Assembly: GCA_003988855.1 (NCBI GenBank)
Contig: QYAI01000090.1
Coordinates: 1 to 64,000 of the forward strand
Reading direction: 5' to 3'
Length of the DNA: 64,000 bases
Origin: Arachnopeziza araneosa
Taxonomy: Eukaryota; Ascomycota; Leotiomycetes; Helotiales; Arachnopezizaceae
Part shown: one piece after another, positions 32,452 through 43,950 of the stretch
Layout of the letters: the number at the start of each line of letters is the position of its first letter
How positions within the stretch are numbered: the first letter of the stretch is position 1
Program-made: the position numbers and the translations under genes
The notes under the pieces: generated by a model
What the model was told of the DNA's origin: nothing
Seen by the model: only the letters and a program-made list of their open reading frames with translations
The model's database searches: none

Positions 32452-33546
32452 TTAAGAAATAGTCATGACCATGGGGCCGGCAACTGTAATGGCATCCGTT
32501 AGGACGCCTGTCAGGGGCAATTCGCTTGCGAGATGGACATAAGCAATGCCTGACAAGCCTTGTGGTACTTCACATCCGCCGTTCGTGAAGGGAGTGAAAG
32601 CTGCGCCGCCAGTTTGACCACCATTGACAAAAGCACAAGCCACGGCGTTGGAAGCAGTAGAAGTCAATTGAACAACTGCACCTGCAACGACGTTGGCCAT
32701 GTTGGCGCCAGCGGACATGGTGAGAGCGGGGAATGCAGTGATGGCGAGGTTAGAACCAGAGGGACAAGAGGAGATAAAGCCAGCAGCGAGAGAGAAGACG
32801 GCACGGATGCCGAGTGGAGTATCAAATGCCCCTGGAATTGCGGTCGCTTTTGAGGCGGTCCGGATGAAGGTTTGATGGCGGGCCTCAACAGTGACGATTT
32901 CGGCTGCAGTCGTTAGGATCGCTGGACTTTTGACGAGAGGTGCGGCGGCAAGATAACTGGAAGATTGTTAGCTTGGCTGTTGCAAAAAATTTAAAAAATT
33001 GAAGAATTTCATACGCTGAGACACCAATGTTCTCCAAAACGGCCGCAGTAGCAACCATGGAAGCAGCATCAGTGAAGCCAAAGTTATATTCGCAAGGAGC
33101 AACCGGTGCAGAACCCGTTCCGGCAATTGCGCTCTGGAGAGTAATAACGTGCGTATCCTCACTGTCTTGAATGGACTTCAGGTTTGCGATATCCGTATCA
33201 GTCAGGCCAAGGGCAGTGAAATCCGAGGCTGGGAACTTTGCAAAACCTTGTTGGTAGAATTGTGACTCGAGGTTCTCCAAGGTAAGAGCACTGTTGAAGT
33301 GTTAGCTGAGAGGGTGCAAGACCAACAAGATCCGACCACCTACAATTCGAGAATATCCACATCAGTCAATCCATCTGGTAGGCCGGTCGCTGGGTCCGCT
33401 GCCCGGCGGAGGCTCCTGCGTGCCTCGACACCATACTCATACGCTCTTCTGGCATAAGGAGAGAGCTTTGGCTGCGCAGGAAGAGCAGTCGCAATCGCCA
33501 CCAATCCCACCGTCGCCACGCCAATAATCTGTCTAACACTAGGCAT
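32452..33546 (-). CDS. Secreted ferritin-like Rds1 family protein
   Basis: Three exons, 33546-33344, 33290-33015 and 32956-32452 (introns 53 and 58 nt; donors GTAGGT and GTATGA), give 327 aa. Residues 1-22 form a signal peptide (VRQIIGVATVGLVAIATALPA). The body is a ferritin-like helical bundle: DVDILEFALTLENLESQFYQQG gives the first helix with its Glu pair, EDTHVITLQSAI the second, AASMVATAAVLENIGVSAYLAA the third, and AEIVTVEARHQTFIRT the fourth with another ExxxH-like pair. The rest is a Ser/Ala/Thr-rich beta region with two Cys. Fission yeast Rds1, the founding member, responds to nutrients and stress; its biochemical role is not known. It converges on the DHODH-like gene with 254 bp between. 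Confidence 0.87.
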
Positions 33547-35021
33547 TTTGTTGTTGGGAAAAAAGTAATCTCTGAATGATTGAATAAAGAATCGAAGAAA
33601 GTTGTACGTTCAACAAGACCAGCCTGAACAATTACAACTAAGTGAAGAATTAAAAGTTATCAAAGGGAAAAGAGCGTAGTTCCAAAGGAGTGGCAGCGAT
33701 CGATCGTCCTTTGGTTGATGAAAAGCAGACCAGCGCTTGGGGAAAGGGTATATACGAGAGCGATGAAGAAGGTACTTTTCCAAACACGGGAAATAGGTGT
33801 ATTAAAGAAGGGCCATGGAGTGCTTGGCTTACCACGGAATGAGGCTTGACCGACGTGGATTGTGCATGCTCACCCAGCACATCAACCTTAAAAAGCTCGA
33901 CAGGCTTGGCTCCGGGAAGCAGCATTATCCGAGAGTTTGGCAAGCGTCGAGGTGATATCAGGAGAACATCAGCAAGCGTCAAACAAGAGAGGGAGAGAGA
34001 GCCAATAGCGCGCGAGTCACTGGCCAAGAGCCCCTTGAGCTGGTCCTGAAGCCCTGAAGCGACTGCTCCTTATTGGGCGAAACTGTTTTCAGCGCCCCTA
34101 GTTTCCTCCGATCTTGTCACTGAATTTTCCGTCTTCTAGGGACCACGAGCATGACGCTGGTGGGATATCCGGTGTTCCCCTGGCGTGGCGTAGGGGAGTG
34201 TGTGGGTTGTGCGGCTCCGTGTATCAGACTCGTTTGAGGACCAGCACCTCGAACAACCACATCTCACCTAAGCGTTCTCCCTCCTCCCACAGTCCTCTAC
34301 CAAGCCGGAAGGCCAATCTCTCTTAATGCTCTCCTTCGGATCCATTTGGGACCGGACATATCTCTCGACGATGCGTGTCGCATCCTGCCTCCCCACTGCA
34401 TGATCACCCACGGGAGCAGAAGCGCGCTTCAAACCCTGCCATGCAGAGCCAAGGGATGGCTGGCTCTCTGGAGATGTACATCTTCTGTCCAGCACTTCGT
34501 CACCTTCAGTCATAAGGCTGGCATCGACTGCCATTGCATCTCTCCCAAGGCTGACGGATGACAGATTACCATAGGTTCGGATAATCCCCATTGTATGATT
34601 CTTGAGACGAGGTGAAGCCATGCAGCCACACGGCACCAATGGCCGCGGCTAGGGGAGTATGTGATTCGCGCTAGGGACTACATATAGATGCAAACGCTAA
34701 AGCAAAGGAAATACATTGCGAGCAACCATTGATATATCTGCGTATACTCCATTTTTGCAACTGTCACTTCAGTCTCCGCCCGTAATCCTCCCGTCAACCC
34801 ATCCCCGACCCCTCCTAACACTTGTTCCATGACAATCTTACAATGAAATATTACTCCCCCTCACATGCACGACCCTACCTCGTGGACGTAAGACATCTAC
34901 ATGATTTGCGCTGATGCTGACCCAGACCTTGGAACGGATGCCTGAAATTCTAGCGGATTCAGTGGATTCTCGCTTTCAGATAGCACGAAGGGCTTCTGTA
35001 TTGGGTGATCGCCCAAGGCCC
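33547..35021. other. Intergenic region between Rds1-like gene and SSD1
   Basis: 1.5 kb holding the Rds1-like promoter (left) and the SSD1 3' UTR (right). Short frames in 34100-34640 overlap one another on both strands and show no conserved motif. I support no gene here. Confidence 0.5.
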
Positions 35022-38000
35022 TCACAAGGCATATGGGTTAAGAGAACGGATTGTCAGGCAACTGTGGCCTGTCAGACAAGTATATATATCTATACGGATG
35101 GGAAACTTACGGAGGACTCTTGGTTAGATCAGTCTTCAGGATAACCGGAACTCTTGTCATTTCCTTCACGTCTTGAATGTACTCGCCGTTCTCTTCCCGA
35201 AGAGTAAAGAACTTGAGATACTTTTCTTTGGCACTGAGCTTTGATTCAGTTGGCTCGGCAATTGGCACCTTGGAGTCAGATCGAGTGCGATGGAGGCTTC
35301 CAGAAGCTTGCAAAGAATTCTTTGTTGGCGATGGAGGGACACTCTGAGTTGGACGCTCTGCAAGCGATACTCCAGCAAGGCTATCTGCAACATCTGATGC
35401 ATCGTCCTCGTCATCAAAAAGAGCGTCGACATCGTCAGTGGATATGGTACCAGTCTCCATTTGTTTGCGTTGAGCTTCTTCGTGCTCCTTCTTTGCGCGC
35501 TCCGCAACGGCGGCTTGTTTTGCAGCTGCTGCAGCATTCGTTGTGCGTTGAGAGGCTCCAGGTTTAGGACGCTCATCTTCTGGAACATATGCAGAAGAGG
35601 GAACCCCCTTCTCCCAGTACAGTTCCAGAATTCGCTCATTCTTCCTGAACTCTGCTTTCTTCAATGGAAGTTGGTCGCAATGAACTCTCTTCTCAAAACC
35701 ATATTCAGGAATGAGGACGTCAAAGGCTGAGTCATAAACGCAGAGGACGATGCCCTCGCTGATCAGCTCACCACCAACCTCTTCGCGCTTGCGGTCCATA
35801 ATTCTACACGACTCAATGTGAACGCTTTGTTCTTGAGCGTTTTGAGCAGAGTCTTTCTTGGTATTGCAGGACTCGGTAGTCTTGACAAGACTTTCAACAT
35901 CTTCCGTGTACTCAATTTTGCCTTCAGACAGCACAGCCTCGAGTTGGCGATGGACAACAAGATCTGCGTATCTGCGCGAGGGGTTGGTGAAGTGGGTGTA
36001 CAAGGGAAGATTTAAAGCATAGTGAGGATAGAGGTGCGAAGAAGTCTTCCCTGCGATATAATACTTCGCTCTGTGCATCGCTTTTACGAGAAGTGTTTCC
36101 ATCCCCTTTCTGATTTCAGTATCGTCAATCTTAAATAGGCTGTTCTGGAGAGTTCCGGCGCTTGTCGTGTCAATCTCGTAGCCAATTTTATTCATGCGGT
36201 CTGCAAAAGTCTGGAGTCGGCGTGGATTTGGTGGGCCTTGGCGACGAAGGAGCGCCTTTTCGGGCATGCCTTTGGCAATTTTTTGCGCAACATACAAATT
36301 TGCCTTGTGCATCAGCTCCTCAATCAATTCATGCGATGGCGTCGAGTCAAAAATGTTTTGCTCAACGGGAACATTCTCGTCGTCGAGTTGATAGATCAGC
36401 CTCAAAGGTGCAATAGTTTCGCCGTCTGATCCAAGACGTTGTTCACGCCATTTATGTGCGACAGCCTACATAAGGTGAGTGAGCTGGACTGATTCGAGTC
36501 GGACATGAACACTTACATGTAAAATTTGGATATCTTTCACTTCAGCCCCGTCAAGCTTCGTATCAAGATGGCCAGAGAGCACCGCATCGACCTCTTTGTA
36601 CGTAAGTTTTCCAGCACTCTTAATGATACCTTTCCCAATCCAAGTATCTTCTTCAATGACGGTTCCATTAATAGCGTTGATTTTAAACACAATACTGACA
36701 GTGAGACGATCTTTGCCCGGGACCAAGGAGCAGACCTCGGATGCGATTTTTGGTGGCAGCATCGCACACGATCCTGACCATAATTATTAGCAATGAAAAA
36801 TGAGATCGATGGCTGATAGTTGAGGCTCATAATGTCGATACAGCCCTCAGAGATCCCCCGAGGACAAAAGGACGTAAGGGAGACAGATGGGAGGGCTTAC
36901 TATTCATAAGATATACCGCAGTACCGCGTTTTTTGGCTTCACGATCTACCAAAGAGTTCGCTTTAATGAAATGAGCAACGTCAGCAATATGAATACCAAT
37001 CGCGACCTTGCCATCGGCTTCAGTTCTAATATGAATGGCATCATCCAGTTCGTTGGCGCCATTGGGATCAATTGTAAATGTCTTCTCGTCACGGAAGTCC
37101 CGTCGAGTTGCGATAGCTTCCTGATCTTCTTTTTCAAGAGACCATTCGTCTAAGCCAACACTACGTGTGACAGCATCGGAAAATTCATCCGATGCAAAAT
37201 TATTGTCTCGGAGTAGAGCATCAGTTTCGACCTTCAATTCGCCCATCTTTCCAAGCTGCTCAACAAGGGTGCCGAAGGGATGCAGTGAAGTGATTGGCCA
37301 TCTTTTGATACAAGCAACGAAGATTCGGTCTGCGTAATCTTGGTGCTTCTCGACAAAGTCACGAGGGGCTTGCTCAGTGGGGATTGCAATCAGTGGAACT
37401 CGCTTGTCAGTTGGCTTGAACCAAACGATCTTGGGTTTATCTTGCTGGCGTTGTTCTTGGTGACGCCCAGAACTACCATCCCTAGCTTGCCGTTCAGCTT
37501 CTTGTTTTTCCTTTGTTGCTTGGCTGCTGGGACGCAATAGACCAAGAGTTCCGGAGAACATCTGGCCTGCAACACGTTCGATGACTGCAACAATGTGTCC
37601 GGCATAGAGAGGCTTCTGTTCGTCGTTCACTTCTTCTTCTTCCACGAGGAGAAGGCTTTGTCCTTCAACTTCGACATCATCATTCTTCTTCTGAGTTGGG
37701 CGTTGCCTCAAGCTTCCACGTCTTCGAATACCACCTTCTCCCGCGTTCGGTTGCTCGTCACCATTCGTCGAGTTGTCACGGTGAGATCTATCTGCGTTTC
37801 CACTGCTAGATCCACCAGTTCGAGTATCAGTGATATCCTTGCGCTTCTTCTTCTCTTCCTTCTCACGCTTCTGTCCCCATACTTCATCAACATCTAGTAA
37901 CTCAACAGCAACCAAGTCACCCTCCAAAGCACGGTTCCGATCCTTACTTCCGCAGATAAAGATATCCGCATCCAAAAGACCATCTTGGGTCGAGACATAT

Positions 38001-39528
38001 GCGTCGCTACGGTTCTTCTTGTTAACACGAAGAATGCCCGAAACCAGCTGGCCGTCGCCCAATAAGGCGGGTAGGGTGGCTTGAGGGAGATATGGGGTAA
38101 ATAGCGTCTTGCGCTGCTGTTGTTGTTGCTGCGCGGAAAGTTGTGGGGCATGCTGGCTGCCTCCAAGTCCAACATGTCCATTCATTTGTGCAGCCTGTAA
38201 GGCTTGGAGTTGGTTCAGCTGCAGTGGGTTCAATTGCTGACCAGGATAAATTGGTTGTTGGACAAGCGCCATCTGACCCTGGGGAAGCTGGACTAGTTGA
38301 GGTTGGCTACCATATTGGAAGGAACCGAGAGAATTGATGGATTGGTTTATGGAGCCACGGTTGCGGTGACCGGGTTGAAAGCCACCTTGCTGTTGTTGGC
38401 CTTGGAAATTGCCCATGGCACCTTGCTGATCTTGTTGATTTGGTTGACCTTGGGCTGGTTGGTTTCTCCAATTTCCTTCAAAGTTTCTTGACGAGCTTCG
38501 ATTGTGGCCGGTGGAGCTACCTCGTCTCTGGAAATCATTGTTTTGTCCAGTAGCGGAAGCTTCTGGAGTGGTTTGCATCGGAAACTGAAAGGAGCCTCCA
38601 CCACGAATAGCAGATCCACCACGCCCATTAGCACCAACTGCCATGCTTTGACTTCTTCCATGAGCTCCTCCACGGCCACGTAAATTAGAGCCGAGACTAC
38701 TTCCGGGGCCTTGACCTTGTCCATTCTTGTCCTCCCCAGATGCACCATCTGTCTGGTCGTTGGGATTTGCACCAGCGGCACCGGGAATTGGAAATTGAAA
38801 TCCAGAAGTGGTGCGCTTCTGTTGTGCTAACTCTGCAGCCTTTTTGGCCTCAGGTAAAGCAAGCGAATGGCGTCTTTGATGACCACCGCCTGGCGGACCA
38901 CCACCGCCGCCACCACCACCACCACCACGACCGCCTCTGTTCGAAATGTTCTCTCGATTTTGTCCCCCAAATTCGCCAAACGCCGAACCTGATGCCCCCG
39001 AGGATGGAGCTGGTGGTGGTCCCATGCCCATGTTTGGAAGTGCCGATTGATTACGACGATGTGATAAAGGTTGAGTTGGAGCACCCATGGGTGCATTCAT
39101 TTGTTGTTGCTGCTGCTGCATCTGATTTGGAAATTGAAACCCGGGTTGTGGGTTGATGTTCTGCATCTGCGGTTGGAGAGGGTTGTAGCCATTCCCGGGA
39201 GCCAGGTGTTGTGTAGGTGGGATCATGCCCATGTTCACATATTGCTGGTGTGTAGCTTGAATCTGTTGCTGCTGCTGCTGAAGCAATTCGATTTGTTGTT
39301 GTATTGCAAGTTGTTCCACTATAGAGAGAATAATCAGCATTTTGATGCTTGCTGATGACGACGGACGAAAAGTGGCATCAGGAAACAAATCGACTTACTG
39401 CCAGGTGAAGAAAACATGCTCATCAACGGAGTGAGCTCCGAAGGACTCCGTCGATGAGCAATGTGAAGTCTGCGGCCAGTAGGACCGGGGACACCACCTT
39501 GCGGTGGTTGATTCTGTTGATGCTCCAT
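35022..39528 (-). CDS. SSD1: SSD1/GUL-1 mRNA-binding protein with inactive RNase II (RNB) domain
   Basis: Five exons, 39528-39399, 39318-36901, 36773-36517, 36465-35111 and 35061-35022 (introns 80, 127, 50 and 49 nt), give 1399 aa. The tiny last exon encodes the conserved tail CLTIRSLNPYAL; choosing its acceptor at GGCCACAG rather than the nearer CTGACAG restores that tail. The N-terminal 430 residues are disordered: poly-Gln, a Gly-rich run, and Cbk1/COT-1-type sites such as HQRRHS. Cold-shock-like and RNB domains follow. In the RNB core the acidic cluster reads D794-x5-E800-L-D802-D803, so one catalytic Asp is Glu, in keeping with the known lack of nuclease activity of Ssd1. In yeast and Neurospora the protein binds mRNAs of wall proteins and represses their translation until released by the NDR kinase. 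It shares a 571-bp promoter with GLE1. Confidence 0.95.
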
Positions 39529-40099
39529 GACGGAACGTGCACGTCGAGTGCGATTGGTGAGGTGGGTGGGTACGATTCGATCCAAATGATTGTAGCTACT
39601 GAATCAAGATGGGAAGGCAAAGGAGAGGATGAAGAGAGTCGAGTGTAACTGAAGGAGTGCTTCTCGAGGATTCGAGGATGTGAGATAAAGGTAGAGAGAG
39701 GTGGGCGGAGGGAGAGGTTGGATGTTTTGCGAGCAAAGACAAGTCTGGTGTTTGGAGGAGACGGCCAGAGCAAGTGCGTTGCGCTGCCCACTAAGGTCCA
39801 GGGGACGTTCTGTTCTTTCCCATTTTGAGTTAGACTCTTTGGCCTTACATCTGAGGCGCCAGTTGCCCGCTCACCGCCCGCAAATGCAGACTAGTTTCGA
39901 TGCACAATAGCACCTTTAACCATCAACACCAATTCTATTGTCCCTCAAGTCAAGTCCTCCTCGTCGATTGTTCCGCTATTGTCCATCCTCAATCACCGCG
40001 CCGCTCGCTTCTCTCTTAGCGAATCACCCACAATAGGATGGCACTCCGCTACTCGAGCATATAAACAATTTCCAATGCTTCTCCAACTTCAACCTCTCC
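39529..40099. promoter_or_regulatory. Bidirectional promoter of SSD1 and GLE1
   Basis: 571 bases between head-to-head start codons. A TATAAA lies at 40060-40065, only 35-40 bp before the GLE1 ATG, so it may lie within a short leader or set a close start site. No coding region is supported. Confidence 0.55.
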
Positions 40100-42199
40100 A
40101 TGAACCATCAAGCCTCCAACGGTGACCATTCTACGTCGCCGTCTACCCTCAATACGATGACAACCCAAACATTCAACTTCCAGAATGGCGAGCCCCTCCC
40201 GTCTTCATTCGCGATCAGCGGCATGGGAGCGGCCTTCAGCGCAAGCAATGTCCAATTTCGATCAACCGAGGAGTGGCACACAGCTCAACTTGCAGATTCT
40301 CATGCGAAATCAAACAAGATCAGAGAGCGCGCTGAACTTACACTACAACTAATTGCGGCGCGTGAGAAGGAAAAGGAACTTGATGAAGCTGCGGAGGCCG
40401 AGAGAGTCGTTCAAGCTGCAGAGGTGAAAGCCCAACGAGCTGCTGCTGATGCAAAAGCTGCTGCTGATGCAAAAGCTGCTGCTGCTTCAAAAGCTGCTGC
40501 TGCTTCAAAAGCTGCTGCCGATGTAAAAGCTGCCGCCGATGCAAAAGCCGCTGCTGATTTAAAAGCTGCTGCTGCTACAAAAGCCGCTGCATCTCAGGTT
40601 CCTGCCAAGCCAGTCTCTGCTCAGCAAATTCCTCCAAGTGTCCGACTGCCACAAGCTGCTTCGACTCCACATTCTGTTCAGACCCTCCAAGTTGCTCCGA
40701 CTCTTCATTCTGCTACGACTTCAGATTCTGCCCAGACTCCACAGGCTGCTACGACTTTACATTCTGCTCAGGCACCACGAGCGGTTCAGGCCCCTAAAGT
40801 TGTTCAACCTCCTCAAGTTCAACCACCCTCTGCGCCGAAAGCGCCTACAAACCCTTTTGCTGTCAATCAGAATCCATTTGCCACAGCTCCGACCACACCA
40901 AATGGCCAGCCAATACAGGCTCAGCAAGCCCAGTCTCAATCAATGGAATTCCAGCCAATGGAGATTCAGCCTACAGAGGTTCAGTCAAATCAAGTTGATA
41001 CAGTGCAGGTACAAGCCACGCCAGCTGAAGCTCCTATTGCTCCTGTTACTACTACATGGGATGGATCAGATCCTTTGATGAATCCAGACTTACAGAATCC
41101 ATATTCGGCCTTCTTCTCTTCTGCCCCCTCTCACTCTTCTCTTGGGAAGAATATCTCCTACCGATCGATCCATAGGAATTTGAAGGAGCTCCGAAAGTAT
41201 GTGCAACGCTTTAGAACTCCTGATGGCTCCACAGCATTTACAAGAAAATGCAATGACATGAGACGGGAGATCCAGAAAATCGTTGGCCAACTTACTCCAG
41301 AGAGTAGCCAGAAAGCTCAATGTGTATGTATCTATTCCAAAACAGCATCAAGCTCCCTTTTCTAATGCCTATTTAAGATTAACAAGATTATGGCCATACT
41401 CAGAGAGGCTCGGCTTAATAAAAATCCTTTTCACGACGTCCGTCCTTTCACTGTTCACTCTCGCGAGGAAGATATCACCCCGGCTGATGTGGCAAGGGAG
41501 CCATTCAACAATGGCCCTCAGATGTCGATGCAATTGTTGTATCTTCTTGCATCATTCGTCAAGATCATCGTGAAGCAATGGACCGAGTACGGCTCTCAGA
41601 GTGGAAAGGCAGACCCGGTAGGTCAATTGACGGTCCGCATCTTCAGTGAACCGGAGTTTTTCTGGCGTGGTCAGACCCTGATCGACATGCTACTAGCAAA
41701 GATATGGAAGACCTGCCCTGTTTTATTTGGCGCTCGAGGCGATCCGAGGGGACCTGATGGCAGGGACTCAATTGGTTGGAGACAACGAGATGACAGATAC
41801 ATCTCAGAGGAAGAGCACTATGAGCGCATGGCAGGCATTTCAGCCGGATTTGCTTCCATCTCACTTCGCAATTTCTCCAACTCAAAGCGTTTAAAGAACC
41901 CGTATCCACCAATGAACTACTGGCAGTCACTATCTGCTCTCCTCCTTACACCTCCAAGCTACGTTTCGTCGACCACATACATTGTGATCCGAGGGTTGCT
42001 CAAGGACAATATTGAATCGTTTCTCAAATTCTACGGAAACTTTGCGAGGGATTCGTTGAGAGCGTGCATCGTTGATTTTCCTGGCCAGAGTCGCGCTGCC
42101 AATCCCCACAAAAAGGCATTGGAGAATCTGGCCGACACATTTCAGCAGGTTACTGGCTATGAGTTGAGAAAGGGCAATCCGATGATCGAATCATGGTAG
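40100..42199 (+). CDS. GLE1: GLE1-like nuclear pore mRNA-export factor
   Basis: Exons 40100-41323 and 41378-42199 (54-nt intron, GTATGT donor, TTCTAAT branch) give 681 aa. The C-terminal third (about 400-681) matches the Gle1 HEAT-like domain: INKIMAILREARLN, LLYLLASFVKIIVKQW, PEFFWRGQTLIDMLLAKIWKTCP, NYWQSLSALLLTPP and the final LENLADTFQQVTGYEL. Gle1 with inositol hexakisphosphate activates the DEAD-box helicase Dbp5 at the cytosolic face of the pore so that mRNPs are released. The N-terminal half is low complexity: eight perfect-length hexapeptides of the type xxKAAA (residues 117-164), then Thr/Pro/Gln-rich repeats. Yeast and human Gle1 have a coiled coil here; the Lys/Ala array may play the same part, which is inference. 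Confidence 0.88.
40448..40591 (+). repeat. Eight 18-bp units coding for the Lys/Ala hexapeptide array
   Basis: Inside GLE1, units such as GATGCAAAAGCTGCTGCT repeat eight times with silent and missense variation, giving DAKAAA, ASKAAA, DVKAAA, DLKAAA and ATKAAA. Length is an exact multiple of 18, so copy changes keep the frame. Confidence 0.9.
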
Positions 42200-43950
42200 G
42201 GGTTTTATCGTGCATCTACACTGGTGTTCTGGCGTTATGGTGTTCAGGAAAGAAGGCATGTGCAGCATTGGTAAGGCGAATTGAGTTTGCAGCCACACTT
42301 TGAATTTGATGGAAATGAGCCCTCGTTTGTCTTGTCCTTCGGGATGTACTCTTAAAGTGGCTTCGTTTGTTTATCCACCGAAGGATGTATTCTAGAGATA
42401 CTAAATGGATTGAAAAAGATTCCAAAATCGTTGATTTGTGCTGTCAGGTCTCGTACCTCTTTTCCTTGTGATATGCTTGTCTCTTGCCAGGCTGGAGCAA
42501 GTCTAGCACTCAGAAGAAAATAATAATTTCACCCATCTCATCCTCTATTCATCTTTCCAAGGACCCTGAGGAGTTCTTACATGCTGAACAAGGTATATCC
42601 AAGCTGCCTCTCCCAAGTACATTACTCCGACAAGGAATATCTAAAGATGTCATCTCACCGCTTTCCGCATGCACTCAGCCTCAATTCTAAAACTGCAAGC
42701 TTCCGCCTTGCACCTTACACCTTGTCCTTCCCCACATCCCGCAGCTATATTTCTAAGAATAGAACAACTCTTTGCGGGATGCTGTTTCCGGCCCGCCAAC
42801 CTGGCTAGAGAGCTCCAGGGAGGTGGAGGTTAGAATCATCACGTGCTCCCATATCCTTCTCATTCTCGTGATACTGAGAGGAAAGGGCGATTTCTGTCTC
42901 TATCTCAACAGTCCATAGCTACGTTGTAATTTCATCTTGTCCGGATCGCTCTGGTCCAAGGTTATGCCAACCAAGAAAATGTCATAACATCTTCCCATCT
43001 GTTCGTCGCATTGAACACTTTCTCTAAGCTTGGATTTATTAACTCACACTTGACTGCTGATGCGCATGGAGACTGATCTATCCAATTCTACCCCCTTTGT
43101 TTCAACAACACAATATTCCCACGATCTCCCATCCTCTCCTAGTGTCTCTCCAATTAGACATGATCTTCCCGTAATGTTAAATTTAGTGCACCAAGCATCT
43201 TTTGTCTAGCTAGTACCCAAGTTCACCAGCAGTTCAGCGTTTTGAAAAGTCTTCTAGATATATGGAACTGACCTGATTCTGGCCCCAACTCAACCAAAGT
43301 TGCTCGAAAGCCATCTGAATCCTTGATCTTATTTCATGGCTTGCCAAGCGATTCCTAGAGATAATCTGTGCGCGGAAGACATCTTCAGCTGACTTTTATC
43401 GTGCACGCGTTTAGACCTCCTCGTGACTCTCGCGCCTCGACACCCAGCGAAGATTTCCTCTCGTATTTTTCTAGACCAGTTTCAACGCTCAATCAGGTCC
43501 ACCTCGATGACAGCGTCCGCTTGCTTGGCGATCTAAACGTCCATCTATTTCCGTTCGCTAAACCCTGCTGCAGATGTTTCGCGGCCACCAAACTTCGACC
43601 CCAATGACGGCCAGTGTAGAAATATTCTGGAAAGCGATCAGTGCCTTGACACAATGTCTTGAAAGTACAGACAATGAGTCTGTTCTTGGGAAAATGTCTT
43701 GAGATGGTGGTTAACATGTCTCTCTAGAGAAGGGGCATGGAGAGTATAAGAACAGTCTCCCAGACTGAATTGTAGAAACAACAATCACAACAACCATTCG
43801 GCTTTCCTCTTTCATTCTTCCTTTTCTAGTTCTCATATCTTCTTGCTGATCTAGCATCACTATCGTTTGAATACACTCGCTGGTCTGAGACCTATCCCAT
43901 CCCTTACTATCTCATCGCGTATCATATTCATTTCATATCCCCAGCTCATC
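42200..43950. other. Intergenic region and peroxidase promoter
   Basis: 1.75 kb between GLE1 and the peroxidase gene. A TATAAG element occurs at about 43745. Scattered short frames carry no recognisable motif. Nothing else supported. Confidence 0.5.

Noticed and set aside
34114..34639. Overlapping short frames on both strands
   Set aside because: They contradict each other, show no conserved motif and sit between two well-defined genes.
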